NCBI GenBank assembly: GCA_047967505.1
Contig: CM106538.1
DNA from: Dipteris shenzhenensis
Taxonomy: Eukaryota; Polypodiophyta; Polypodiopsida; Gleicheniales
Length of the DNA stretch: 64,000 bases
Strand: one strand, 5' to 3'
Shown: piece after piece, positions 22,583 through 37,009 of the stretch
Position numbering within the stretch: the first letter of the stretch is position 1
How the letters are laid out: every line of letters starts with the position of its first letter
Translations under genes and position numbers: made by a program
Notes under the pieces: model-generated
What the model was told of the DNA's origin: nothing
What the model saw: only the letters and a program-made list of their open reading frames with translations
The model's database searches: none

Positions 22583-25500
22583 TGTCTTCATCTTTAACAA
22601 GTACATCCAGTGAGGATGAATCCCTCCGTATCCACCATCTAGAAATGTGATTGGAGCAAAAAATCAAATGTATGTGTGATCAATGTCGAGGAAACATGTA
22701 TCATGCATGTAGAATTACATTCAATCACATCTCAAAGTATGGAGAATGGGATGCGACCATATCCTGGGTAAGTATTAAAGAGTTGGGGTTGATTGAGATA
22801 CCTATGGGTATTCATGTGTTTGATATATGATCCTTTTTTAATTTGATACAAGATGCAGTGCCACACCCGCATATGTTGCCCTATGCTCATCATGATGAGG
22901 TGAAGTGTTGGTGATATGAGGTGGGATTTTCAAGAGGGACCGCTATGGATGCATGGAGTGATGGTGATAGTAGCCCTCCACCATTACTAAGGCTGTGGAG
23001 GAGGAGGTGTTTGATGATATGGTGCAGGATTTATTTGTCGATCAGTCCTTAGGTAGGGATGATAGCATGGAGCAGGATGATCTTTTTACTGCAGCATCGA
23101 CACCAGTGTTTGAGGGGTGCACATTCTCTGTTCTACATGCCTCCCTTTAGTTACTAAACTTGCAAACCATCTTTGGATGGAGCAATGCAAGTTTGAATGC
23201 ATAATCTTTAAAGTCTATTTTGCAAACATGGTGAATTATGCTAGTGCCAAGTCAATCACTGGAATACCTTTTCTCATTTATGGTCTTCATGTGCAGGCTA
23301 TTGTGTAAAATTCTTCCAAGGGAGAATAAATTACCGACCTCAAGAGATATGGCAAGGCAACGTGTGACCTCTCTTGGAGGATTGGATTACAAGTGCATCC
23401 ATGTGTGCATCAATGATTGCATTCTATTCCGTGGACCACATAAGGAGGCAAGAGAGTGTCGTACTTGTGGAGAGGCAAGATATAGAGCAGATCTCAAAAC
23501 TTAGGATGTGCCTCATAAGGTTCTGTGACATTTTCCAATGGTTAAGCTTCAAGGAAGAACCTAGGAATTTGGACTTGGATTGGGTATGGATGGTGTGAAC
23601 CCATTTGGTCTCAAAAGCACCTCTTACAATGTATGGCCAGTGATATTGGTGAATTATAATCTTCCACCCTCTATGGCGATTAAGAAAGGACGTGCTATGT
23701 TATCCCTTCTAATCCCGAGGAAATATAAAGTCAAAAATCTTGATGTTTATCTGGAGCCTTTGGTTGATGAATTGGAGGTACTTTGGAGAAGTATCGAGAT
23801 GCATGAGCAGGCCCCTCGTCACCTCACGAGACTTTAACTGCAAAGTAGTCTTGATGTGGTCGATGCATGACTTCCTAGGCTATGGTGAGTGTTTAGGTAA
23901 GCATTGCACTTTTGATTATGAGTAGGCAATCGATGTGGCACCCTAAACCCACTTTGCTTATGCAATTGCATCTATTGTACATCGGGTTACCATGCATGTC
24001 TTGTTTGTCGCTAGTTGCTTCACAGGCAGAGACGCATTGAATAAGGTTATCTATGAGAATCACCATCGATTTCTTCCACCTGATCATCCTAGATATGTCG
24101 CCCCTTGGAATGAAGCCCCCCCACAATCACTCATTGCAGGAGATTGGATGAGAATTTGGGACCGTTCCACGACTCTTGCACCAGTTGGCTCGAGCCAGTA
24201 AATGTTTGTAACTATTCTATGCTATATTGAATGGAAATAAAGATTGCATGCTAACACCATCTTTTGTTTAGATACCCCATCTTTTATCAGCTACCATATT
24301 GGTCCCACCTCAAGATCAATCACCTGCTTGATCCCATGCATATCTTTAAAAATGTGGCGCCTACCATTTGGGAACATTTGAATGGGACATGAGATTTTGT
24401 AGGCATAAGGGAGGGTCTACGCACCACAAGGAGGATGCATGAAGCTTGGCCACAAGAGAGGCCAAATGGTTGTGTCTTTTTATCCCGTGCACCATGGAAG
24501 TTATCAAAGCTAGAGATGGTGGTGGTGAAGCGAGCTATCACTATTTGTACTCCCATTGGATGCATGAGGTGTTTGAAGGGGGCCTTCACAAAGAGCAAGA
24601 AAAGAGGTATAGAGCAATTATATGGCTTGAAATCTCATGATTGGCACAAGATGCTCCAAGTAAGTATGACTTGGAATAATCTCCTTTTCCTTCCAAATTT
24701 GTGAGTGTAGAAGCAACTAATCAACCATCGCTCATGTGTTCAGTTCATACTACCTAGCATTTCTTGTAGTGCATCGAAGGGCATGAAGGATTGTATTTAC
24801 AAGATGGGCGAGCTTGTGAGGTACTCTACACACTACACAAAATGTGAAGCGTATCAATGCTCCATGCAAGGTTTTCATATTGCTAATATGGTGCACTTTT
24901 TTCTTTCTAGGTATGTGAGCTCAAAGGAAATAGACTCGAAATAGATCCCATGCTTGAGGATGCTCAAGTTATGTCAGTGGAGGTGGTTTGTTTAGAGGAG
25001 GAGACCTTTCCATGTTCTATTCTCACAAGCCAACTACATCTCATAGTGCATTTGGTGGATGAGATTGCAATATGTGGCACTGTACATGCACGATGGTTGT
25101 TCTTTCTCGAGCACTTCATAAAGACCTTGAAGGGTTTTGTGAGGCAAAATGCAAGGCCAAAAGGTAGCATGGCTGAGGGTTGGTTGGTACAAGAGTCACT
25201 TGTATATATTTTTGAGTTTCTTGTTGATGTGGATAGCTCTCTCCCACGAATATGGAGAGATGATGAAGACATAAGGATGACCTCTATTGTGCATCAAGGG
25301 AAAGGACGAAGCAAACTAATGGACATGGAGTTAATGCTTAATAATATCAACCTCTATTGCATGCTTAATAGTGATGTGATGAAAAGATGGGTGATAAGAT
25401 ACGAGGATGCAAAGGCAAGAAGATAAGGAGAAAGGGCCCTCTTTTGTACACACCATGGATCTCGTGTGCCATACCCTTAGCATCTAAGAGCACTTCCAAA

Positions 25501-26349
25501 GGATATTCATGTGGATTGGCTACTTGACGAAATGGAGAGAGCAGAGAGAGATGAGGGGATGCATATCACAATGGAAGAATGGGAGTATGCCAAAGGATGC
25601 ATGCAAAAGGTCAGTATATAGAATGTTATGCATAAGTTAGGAGCTTTCAACAATTTAGATTGCTTATCTAATTGATTTTGTCTTGGTGTAGTGTAGTATG
25701 TTCAATGCTATATTGTGTGAGGGCAAGCATTTTTGGACACAATGGATTGATGATAAGAGAAACACACAAGCTTGTGGTGTCATTGCTAGGATTGAGGGAG
25801 CCAATTGAGCCAATGGAGCCATGGATGATTATTGTGGCCTAATCGAAGATATTATTAAGCTTGACTTTCGACACTTCTTTGTGTATGTTTTGGATGTCAA
25901 GTGGTTTAAGGACATGATGGAAAGAGGCCCTAATGCAACAATCAAATGTCATGCAAGTGGCTTTGTAACTATTGACTCCACAAAGTCTTGGCAAAGCAAG
26001 GACACACTAGTACTACCGCAATAATGTGAATAGGTACTGTACACATATATATAAATACTCACTTTTTAATGTTTGATACCTTGGATGCAAGGAAAATAAC
26101 ATGTTTGTATTTGTGTTTAAATTAGGTTGTCTATCAACTAATGGTGGATAATAATAGGTGGTGGCACGTCATACCTATTATGCCACGGAGGATGATCATG
26201 GCCATGGAGGTGATGATGATCGTGATACGAGAGAGGAGGATGATCATGAGATAGGAGATATAGATATTCAGGCCATTACCCATGAGGACGAGCCTGCCAT
26301 TGGTGATGCTGATTTCGATGAGCACAGTAAAACCGTAGTACATCATTGA
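22583..26349 (+). pseudogene. CACTA transposase (TNP2-like: Transposase_21, DUF4218, DUF4216)
   Basis: From ATG at about 22583 the domains come in standard order, though split by stops and probable introns. They are: an N-terminal Cys segment (KIKCMCDQCRGNMYHAC); the Transposase_21 block at 23370-24700 with LDYKCIHVCINDCILFRGP, ECRTCGEARY, NPFGLKSTSYNVWPVILVNY, YLEPLVDELEVLW, HRFLPPDHPR, LDPMHIFKNVAP and GLKSHDWHKML; a DUF4218 block at 25000-25250 with LHLIVHLVDE, FIKTLKGFVRQNARPKGS and AEGWLVQE; and a DUF4216 block at 25690-26030 with KHFWTQWIDDKR, YGLIEDIIKLDF-like and VKWFKDMM motifs. The C-terminus (26158-26349) is acidic. The protein would catalyse cut-and-paste transposition. Several in-frame stops indicate loss of function, although some lie in stretches that may be introns. 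Confidence 0.8.
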
Positions 26350-27000
26350 TGTTGGAAAAACTATTTTATATATTGTCTCATTCTTCTCACCTCACTTAAT
26401 TTTTGTATATGGGGTTTGCCAAAAAGCATTGATATTTTATTGAAATTATGTGCTTTGGTAATCATGGGCAATGTTTGGAAAATAGTGATGCACATTTATC
26501 AGCGTGTCACAAAATTTTACTCTCTATACTCTCTGATGCACATTTATAAATGAGTCTAAAAGACAGTGTAGATGTGCTATTAGACGCATTAATAACTGCG
26601 CTATTAGACATGCTAATAGATGCACTAATTATAGATGCGCCCGTATTTTCACTAATTCTATTTGTGCCTATAGATGTGCTCGCTATTTTGCGCATCTATC
26701 AGGTGTGTCTATAGTTGCTTTGTCTTATTGTGCATATGCCTTTAACCATAGCCATTGAGCTCCTAAAGCAAGTGGACTTTGACATCAAATCTCTATGGAC
26801 ATGACATTTTGCTTGGTGTATGACCAACATATTGTACAAGGCTTTGGGCCAAGCATCATTGACAGTCTTGATACGGTGCTTGGCTAATTGGCAATTATTT
26901 GGAGTTGGGGATACCACCATGGTAATAGTATCATGAGTGATATGTGTGTGAGTGTGTATAAGTGACTATTAGAAGAGCTTATTCTGAAGGTGTCAAAAAA

Positions 27001-27064
27001 ACAAGGTGGGGATCCCACTAAGGCCCTACCTTTTGGAATGTCATTATAAGTAGAAGTGTAAAGC
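27001..27064 (+). repeat. Dispersed ~65-bp repeat, copy 2
   Basis: Second copy of the 7279-7345 sequence (GGATCCCACTAAGGCCCTA...TGTCATTATAA). From here to 29050 there is no supported gene. A TATATAAAAG motif at 27629-27638 inside a GA/GT-rich stretch looks promoter- or LTR-like, and a (GA)n run lies at about 27964-27985. Confidence 0.7.
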
Positions 27065-29059
27065 TTGATAAAAAGGAGGGGTGTTCAGCAATGTGGTGCC
27101 ATAGAGTACTAGAGTGATGGGAGAAGCTCAGGGGAGTCACTATGTATAAACCCTCTATATCACGTGCATTCAAGGCCTATTTCTAAAATCCCTTATAAAA
27201 TTTTCATTAATAAAATATACCCCTTTTCTATACAAATCTATAAATTTTTTCCAAAACTATTTTAAATAGTACCTTATGTATATTTATTTCTGTAAATTTT
27301 AGAAATAAAAAATATCCTTCTGTTGAACTCACGTGATAGGGTTACATATGCCCGAGGGGAGAAGAGTAGCATGGAGAGAAATTATGTGATTGGAAGATGG
27401 CATCAATGGAGTGATGATATGTGTATTGGAAAAAGATGATGTTGACCTTGTACTTGCCTATTGAAGAAAGCACCCTCTAATGGAATGGTATTGCTTGTCT
27501 TTCATGTTCTATCTTGTCATCTTGTTTCCTTTTGAGCCTCCCTAGGAATTTTATCTAAGTAGATGAGTGAAAGAGAGGAGAGAAAAGAGGTGAAAGAGAT
27601 GTGTGTTTGTGTGTGGTGGATGGACCATTATATAAAAGTGGGGATGTGGCTATTTTGGCAACAGTGGTGTCATACAAGAGGCAAAGAGAGCCTCTATCTC
27701 TAGAGAGAAATACCCAACAAAAGATAAAAGCATTTAGGATCTCTACTAGGGGACAAAAACTTGAGCCTAACGACACATTAGAAGCACATTAGAAAGCCTT
27801 AAACAACCACTAAACCAAAAACAACCACTAAACCAAAACTTAAATTGGTTAAATTGACCAAATGAATTGAAAGAAGTAGGATGGACGTGATAGCAAAAAA
27901 CTAATCTCTCCATCCCTTAGACACTTGTAGGAGGAAAAAAAAAGGGAAAATCATGTCACATGGGGAGAGAGAGAGAGAGAGAGAGTCTCTTCCATTTTCT
28001 GTCTTGGAATCCAACGCACCGTCCATAGGTTAATGTTATTAGAGACATAAGCATCTTAATGTGGGACTCACAACTTTGAGGAAAACACTGAGCCTATGGT
28101 CAACAAGTTTACAATGTATGGACGGAGACTTTGGGATTTCGACCCACTCAGCTGCATCTTTTTGAAAAGTGAGCAAATTCGAACCAATTAGCTAAGTGGC
28201 GATTGAATATCATGCCATTAGTTTTGTAGTTAGATTGTGTTTAGCGAATGATCGATTTTGTCACCAGCGCAAGAAAATTTTGTGTTGATTACTGGGACTG
28301 CAAAGAGTGATCATCCGCGCTTCCACGTCTGATTCTAAGAAAGTGTTTGAGAAAGAAACTTCAAATAACGCGTCTGCTTTCGTGAAAGCCACGTTCCATC
28401 AATGGCCTCAAGCATTTCAAGCTGTTGGCGCTTCGTTATGCATGCCAACCAGTTTAAGATGTTTGCAAAGAAATGTTTGTTAACTGAAAAAAGGTACACG
28501 AAAAGACAGCTGCAGTTTGCAAGGCCTTTGCTAGCGTGGCTTCCACTGATGATATTAGAGTTTGCAGTTTGCTAGTGTGATCGAGTGATTCGTTGATCCG
28601 CCACGCGCTCGAGTCAAATTAGACGCGGGTATGTCGTGTTTTGCGTGTCATACTCAGCAGGTCAAGCATCGGTAGAAAGCAGCGGTGCCGCTTTCGGCAG
28701 AAAATCCCTGTAGGAATGTCTTTGAAGTCCACAAAGCTTCCCCCTTTCCCTATCTGGATGCTACGATTGGTATCCAGCTGAGCTTCTGCAATTTATTCTA
28801 CGCCACCCATTAGCATGTTATCGTGGGACATTACGCGTTTCTACACTTCGTTTCCACTAGAAAAGCTTGCCAGCCCACACGCCCCATTATCTTGCTCGAT
28901 CCCTTTCACAATCATCTGTAGCAACCACGACAATAGTTTGCTCTTTTTGACTCTACAATACTGGATTTGTGGTTTTCACAATGTTAGGCCGCGAGGAGTG
29001 GCTCGGCTCCACCACGCACAATTTGTCGATCGGATAACAGCACTTATTGTATTGATCAC

Positions 29060-29067
29060 TATAAATA
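29060..29067 (+). promoter_or_regulatory. TATA box of the peroxidase gene
   Basis: TATAAATA stands 98 bases upstream of the start codon at 29165. That would place transcription start near 29090-29100 and give a 5' leader of about 70 bases. Position and sequence fit a plant core promoter; no other element was assigned. Confidence 0.6.
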
Positions 29068-29101
29068 TAGTTTCCTAGATCATACCATCGTTGCAGATTG
29101 A

Positions 29102-30987
<1,886 letters not shown>

Positions 30988-30999
30988 TTAGGTGTATAC

Positions 31000-32080
31000 C
31001 TCAAATATTTCCCTCCTCATTTGCAAGCCCACCAAGGCTCCTCATTGGAAATCTCACAAATAATTTGACTAAATTTACCTTTCCTCTATGAGCATATTAC
31101 CTCTTACCAAAAATTCAAATAAAAATTTCTCCCCTCCTACAATGATTAATCCACACCACTTCCAATCTTTGACGCTTTTAGCTCATAAGTTACCATGGTC
31201 TTATATCAAGCTTAATCCCCTCAAGGCCTAGTTCGGTCAATGTTTGCTTGGGTGTAGTCAGTTTTTGAGAGGTTCAGGGCATTATTTGTTTATAGATATC
31301 TTGCTTAACCTATAACTTATGCATTGCTCAATGAAAGTTGGCAAACTTGGTCTTCAAATTGTAGTACACATTCCAAAATTTATGGAATAAAGATTTAGAA
31401 CAAGACCATTAAAGCATTACAAGTGCTATGCTGCATGTGAAGCATGCATCTTGACGAGTATAGGATATAAAAATTTATTCAAAAGCATCAAAAATTTGTT
31501 CTGTACATACATGCAACCAAGTAATAATTCAAAAGTACATTGCATGAGCTTCTCCTCAACCAAAGGACACACCTAATTGAGAACATTAGATATGGTTTAC
31601 AGGGCCTCCAATGTTGTGCTAAAATTATGTGCACCCATTCGAGGGCACGCTCCATAACTTTTTCTTGATTTGTTAAAAAACCAAAACCAATTGAAAAAAT
31701 AAAAGCCAAACAAGTGGGGACTACTGCTTGGTGGTCTTAAAACATTAATAATCGGTGATATTGGTATCTAAATTCACCCTACTAGAATGGAAGAATATGA
31801 AAACGTGACACACATTTCATTATTTTTGGACTTATTTTTCATATTTGTACTTTGCTAAAAAATCTTTCCCAAATGAAAAGTTTACTTTCTAAAACAATCA
31901 TTCCCAAATTAGAAGTTCACTTTCTGGCATGGTCCATTTCACATAGAAAGTTATTTTACTCACATTATAATTTTGCACTAATAATTGAAAAAAAAGGAGA
32001 TTTAAATCATATCTTGGTTTTACCTTAATGTAATGACAAATCTAATAAGTTAAAATAATCAACATCTATGAAAAAATAAT
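31000..32080. other. No supported gene downstream of the peroxidase
   Basis: AT-rich sequence containing the 3' flank of the peroxidase gene; no clear polyadenylation signal stands out. Short open frames on the minus strand (for example 31488-31709) show no recognisable motif. Confidence 0.5.
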
Positions 32081-32083
32081 CAC

Positions 32084-32149
32084 TCCTTCATTTAAAATAA
32101 ATAACAAAGTAGTAATGATCCTTCATTTAAAATAAATAACAAAGTAGTA
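32084..32149 (+). repeat. Exact 31-bp tandem duplication
   Basis: TCCTTCATTTAAAATAAATA followed by ACAAAGTAGTA occurs at 32084-32114 and again at 32119-32149 without differences. The perfect match suggests recent origin by slippage or by fill-in of a staggered break. Confidence 0.85.
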
Positions 32150-32345
32150 GCTGTTGCATACATATAAATTTGCCATTGTTGTTTTTTTTCGGGTCCTCTT
32201 TCTATTATTGCTTTTGTTCTTTGTTGTCCTTTTGATTCTCCTCCATTCTCTTTTCCACAAAGAATAGCAATATCAAAATGAAATTTAAAGTAAAAGAAAT
32301 CTGAAAGCAAGCAAAGTTAATAGATTATTCAAAGAAGAGTAACAT

Positions 32346-32990
32346 TTTTTTAAATTATAGGTGCAGCTTGGACATGGTGACAAAGTTTGATTCTGCGTTA
32401 GAGGTGATTTTATGTTACAAGTGAGAAATAAATGCATTTGCAACTATTCATGATAGTGATCCAAATTTTGCCTAGTCATTTTAGAAGACTTGGCAAAGAT
32501 AAAGTGGCTATTATTGTATTGAGGGTTCTTAGTCCCCATGTTGAGCTAAAGCACAAATGTGGAGATATGGAAACACTTGGCAATGAAATGCCTTATAATA
32601 CATCAAAGAAAGCTTTCATTGTGTGGGATAGAGATGAAACTTATGCAAAGGATTGTATTATAGAAAGGTATAAAGCACATCACATTGAATTTTATAGTGG
32701 GAGATATTGTGCAAATGAAATCATTTGAAGATCAAGATGTAGTAGAAGGAAAAGGATTGGGCTTTGAATTGCAATAATTCTCATTTGCACAGATTAAAAT
32801 TGTGAAAGTCAATGAAGATGGTATGGATGATCACTACTATGAGGTAAGTAAGGTTATGAGATGGAGTATCCAATTTCTAGAGACTGAGAGGAGGCATGTG
32901 GGGCAGCTGCCTCTTAGAGAGGGGAGGGGAGATGATGAGAGGAGGAGGGTGACAATTTCTCGTGGGCACATGGAGGAGCAGGAGAGCACT
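32346..32990 (+). pseudogene. Unknown coding repeat B, copy 1
   Basis: The frame 32432-32728 reads FRRLGKDKVAIIV, HVELKHKCGDMETLGNEMPY, NTSKKAFIVWDRDETYAK and, further on, DGMDDHYYEV and VMRW. The same words recur at 53683-54230 (FRRLGEDKVAVIV, HVELKHNCGDMVILGDAMPY, NTSNKVFIAWDIDETY, DGMDD). Conservation of protein phrases between diverged DNA copies argues for a once-coding unit. The upstream part (ALEVILC ... AFATI) also matches but contains stops. Family unknown; at 53.7 kb it forms the first part of a larger decayed gene. Confidence 0.5.
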
Positions 32991-33030
32991 TTTTTCTGAC
33001 CTCTTCTTTTTTTTACTTTTTTAAAATGAA

Positions 33031-33037
<7 letters not shown>

Positions 33038-33102
<65 letters not shown>
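33038..33102 (+). repeat. (AG)n microsatellite
   Basis: About 32 uninterrupted AG units inside a purine-rich stretch (33020-33260). Minus-strand open frames here are Ser/Leu artefacts. Confidence 0.95.
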
Positions 33103-33106
<4 letters not shown>

Positions 33107-33629
33107 GAAAAGAAGAGAGAGAAAGAGAAAGGATGAAAAGAAAGAATGGAAGGAAAGAAAAATAAAAGGAAAGATAAAAGATTAGAAGAGAAGAAAGAAA
33201 CATTCAAAGAGGATTGAAAAAAAGGGAAGAGAGGGGTGGAGAGGAGGAAAACTTATGGGAAGCAAACTTCAAGCGAAAGAGGAGAGGAAGCTAAGCCAAC
33301 TTCTTATAAAGGAGGGAGGAAACACACTCTTGAGTGAAAGTGATGGGAATATTTAGAAGAATGAGAAAGAAGGTTTAGAAGAATGTGAAAGAATGTTGTG
33401 TGTTTGGAATGTCAGACATGCTACCTTTTAAAATTTGAATTTTAAAGGTCTAAAATTTCCCACACATTTGAAATTGCAAATTAGATTTTGTGGTAGCTTT
33501 TGAAAATTGAATTTCAAGAGCGCATTTTTCAAATAAAAAATTAGATTATAGATAATGTACTTTCTCATAATGCTGTTTAATTTTTTTTTTAAAATTTAAA
33601 ATTTTTCTTCAGAAATTATTCTAGCTTGG

Positions 33630-34430
33630 GGTAGTCCATGGCCCCTATGTTCAGAAGGCATGGGAGTTAGATGGGACCACTCCAAAAGCCCCATCCTAGT
33701 TTTGTTTAATAATTTAATGTTTAAATTAAATTATATTTTAAAGAAAGATTTTTAGTTTTCGAGAGATTTAGTTTTTTGATTTTTTGAGTTTTTTAAATAA
33801 AAATTTTGTATTTTTAAAGAAAAATTTAAGCATAGATTTAAATTCAAAAAATATTTACATGGCATTAAATTTAAACTTAGAAAAGCTATTAATTAGAAAA
33901 AAGGTTTATATGTGGCGTTTAGCCTCCACCCACGACTATAGCTCATGGAGTAGTCATTAGCCCTCATGTTCACAAAGTAAGGGAGCTAGAAGAAACCACT
34001 CCAAGATTTAGATCCGTGGACTCTCTCAAGAAAGGAGGTGGCTTTTTTCGTGTTGTGTCTCTTCATAACTATATTTTTAATATAATAATAAATTGCATTT
34101 AATTTCTATTTTCAAATTAAGAAATATACTTTTTGAGCAAAAGAAATTTGAAATTATGTAAACCAAATAATTTTCTTTGAAGCTTATATTTAAATTAAAA
34201 TAAAGATTCATGTAATGTCTAGGCCTTTAGCGTTGCAATATTCATGTGACCTATAGTGAGCAAGGAAAAAAACAAAAGAATTTTTATTGAGAACTCAGAT
34301 TTAAAATAAAATAAAGATTTGTGAGCGTAATATTTAGTCCCACACCCTTGCAGGGTAGTCCTTAGCCCCTGTGCTCAAGCTAGAGGAGCTAGATGGGACC
34401 ACTCCAAGAGTTAAGGATCTACAGACTTCA
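33630..34430 (+). repeat. Three degenerate copies of a ~60-bp element at 320-400 bp spacing
   Basis: The phrase GTAGTCC-TGGCCCCTATGTTCA, then a GGGAG-TAGATGGGACCACTCCAA block, recurs at about 33630, 33950 and 34351, each followed by AT-rich filler. It is probably an old tandem array or the remains of one repeated element. No coding potential is seen between 33260 and 34830. Confidence 0.6.
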
Positions 34431-34504
34431 CAAATTAAGAAATATTCTTTTTTGTCTTTTATTCATAGTTTTACTTTGAATGTGATTTTAAATTGTTCTT
34501 ATTT

Positions 34505-34575
34505 GATAAGCCCCATGCCAATATTTAATTATTGGCCCCATGCCAATATTTCATTATTAGCCCCATGCTAGTGCC
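34505..34575 (+). repeat. 28-bp short tandem repeat (about 2.4 copies)
   Basis: GCCCCATGCCAATATTT-ATTATT is repeated at about 34509 and 34537 and begins again at 34561. No gene is associated with it. Confidence 0.75.
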
Positions 34576-34834
34576 AGGCCCTTAGTGTTGTATCATGCAT
34601 CTTCGTTTTATGAGCTTTTATTTTCAAATTTAAAACCGGTCAATATTTTTTTCGACATGCAGTTTTTCCTACAAGCAACATGGAAGATTTGACACGTAGT
34701 ATACAAAAGCATGGGTCGATAGTAGTGAAGCAACAAAGGGTTGTTGTACGTTAACCATATTCTATGAGTGTAATTCTTAGAGCATATAAATATGTTGCAT
34801 GAGAGAGAGATGCAAACCATAATAGAAAGCATGG

Positions 34835-36611
<1,777 letters not shown>

Positions 36612-36682
<71 letters not shown>

Positions 36683-36688
36683 CACACA
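36612..36688 (+). repeat. (CA)n microsatellite, left of the LINE
   Basis: About 38 CA units with one AA interruption. It borders the poly(T) that marks the LINE 3' end on the minus strand, and matches (CA)n on the far side of the LINE. Confidence 0.95.
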
Positions 36689-37009
36689 TTTTTTTTTTGG
36701 GGTAAATCCATGATTAGATTATCAGCAAGATTTACATGAGGGTCTCAAAAAACAGAGAGCCTCAACAGGAAATCAAAAGCAAAGAGAAACTATTTCCAGG
36801 CATGACTGAGGAAGATCTCCTTGATGGCAAGCATCATAGATAGATTGCCATAGGGAGAGTCTAAAATATTCATAAGATTGCAAGAACGGATTCCCAAAAT
36901 ATCTCATGTTGTGATCCTGCCATATGGTCCAAAAAACCCAATATCTAACCCAGTACAAAAATAAAGAGTAATGGACCAGGGTTGTAGGAAGTCTGCCAAA
37001 AAGCCAAAA

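Larger units (their letters stand above)
21923..26720 (+). mobile_element. CACTA (En/Spm) DNA transposon, degenerate
   Basis: A TNP2-like transposase (22583-26349) is bracketed by subterminal repeats in opposite orientation. On the left (21923-22035 and 22440-22530) there are repeated units such as CTATAGACACGAC, TCTATAGGCGCA and TTAGATGCGCTATTAAACATGC. On the right (26530-26720) there are TAGATGTGCTATTAGACGC, TAGATGCGCCC and GTGTGTCTATAG. CACTATTTTC at 21983 and its reverse complement GAAAATAGTG at 26478 form a perfect 10-bp inverted pair starting with CACTA. However, subterminal-type repeats lie outside it and the flanking triplets do not match, so the exact ends are unproven. Edges given are approximate. 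Confidence 0.75.
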
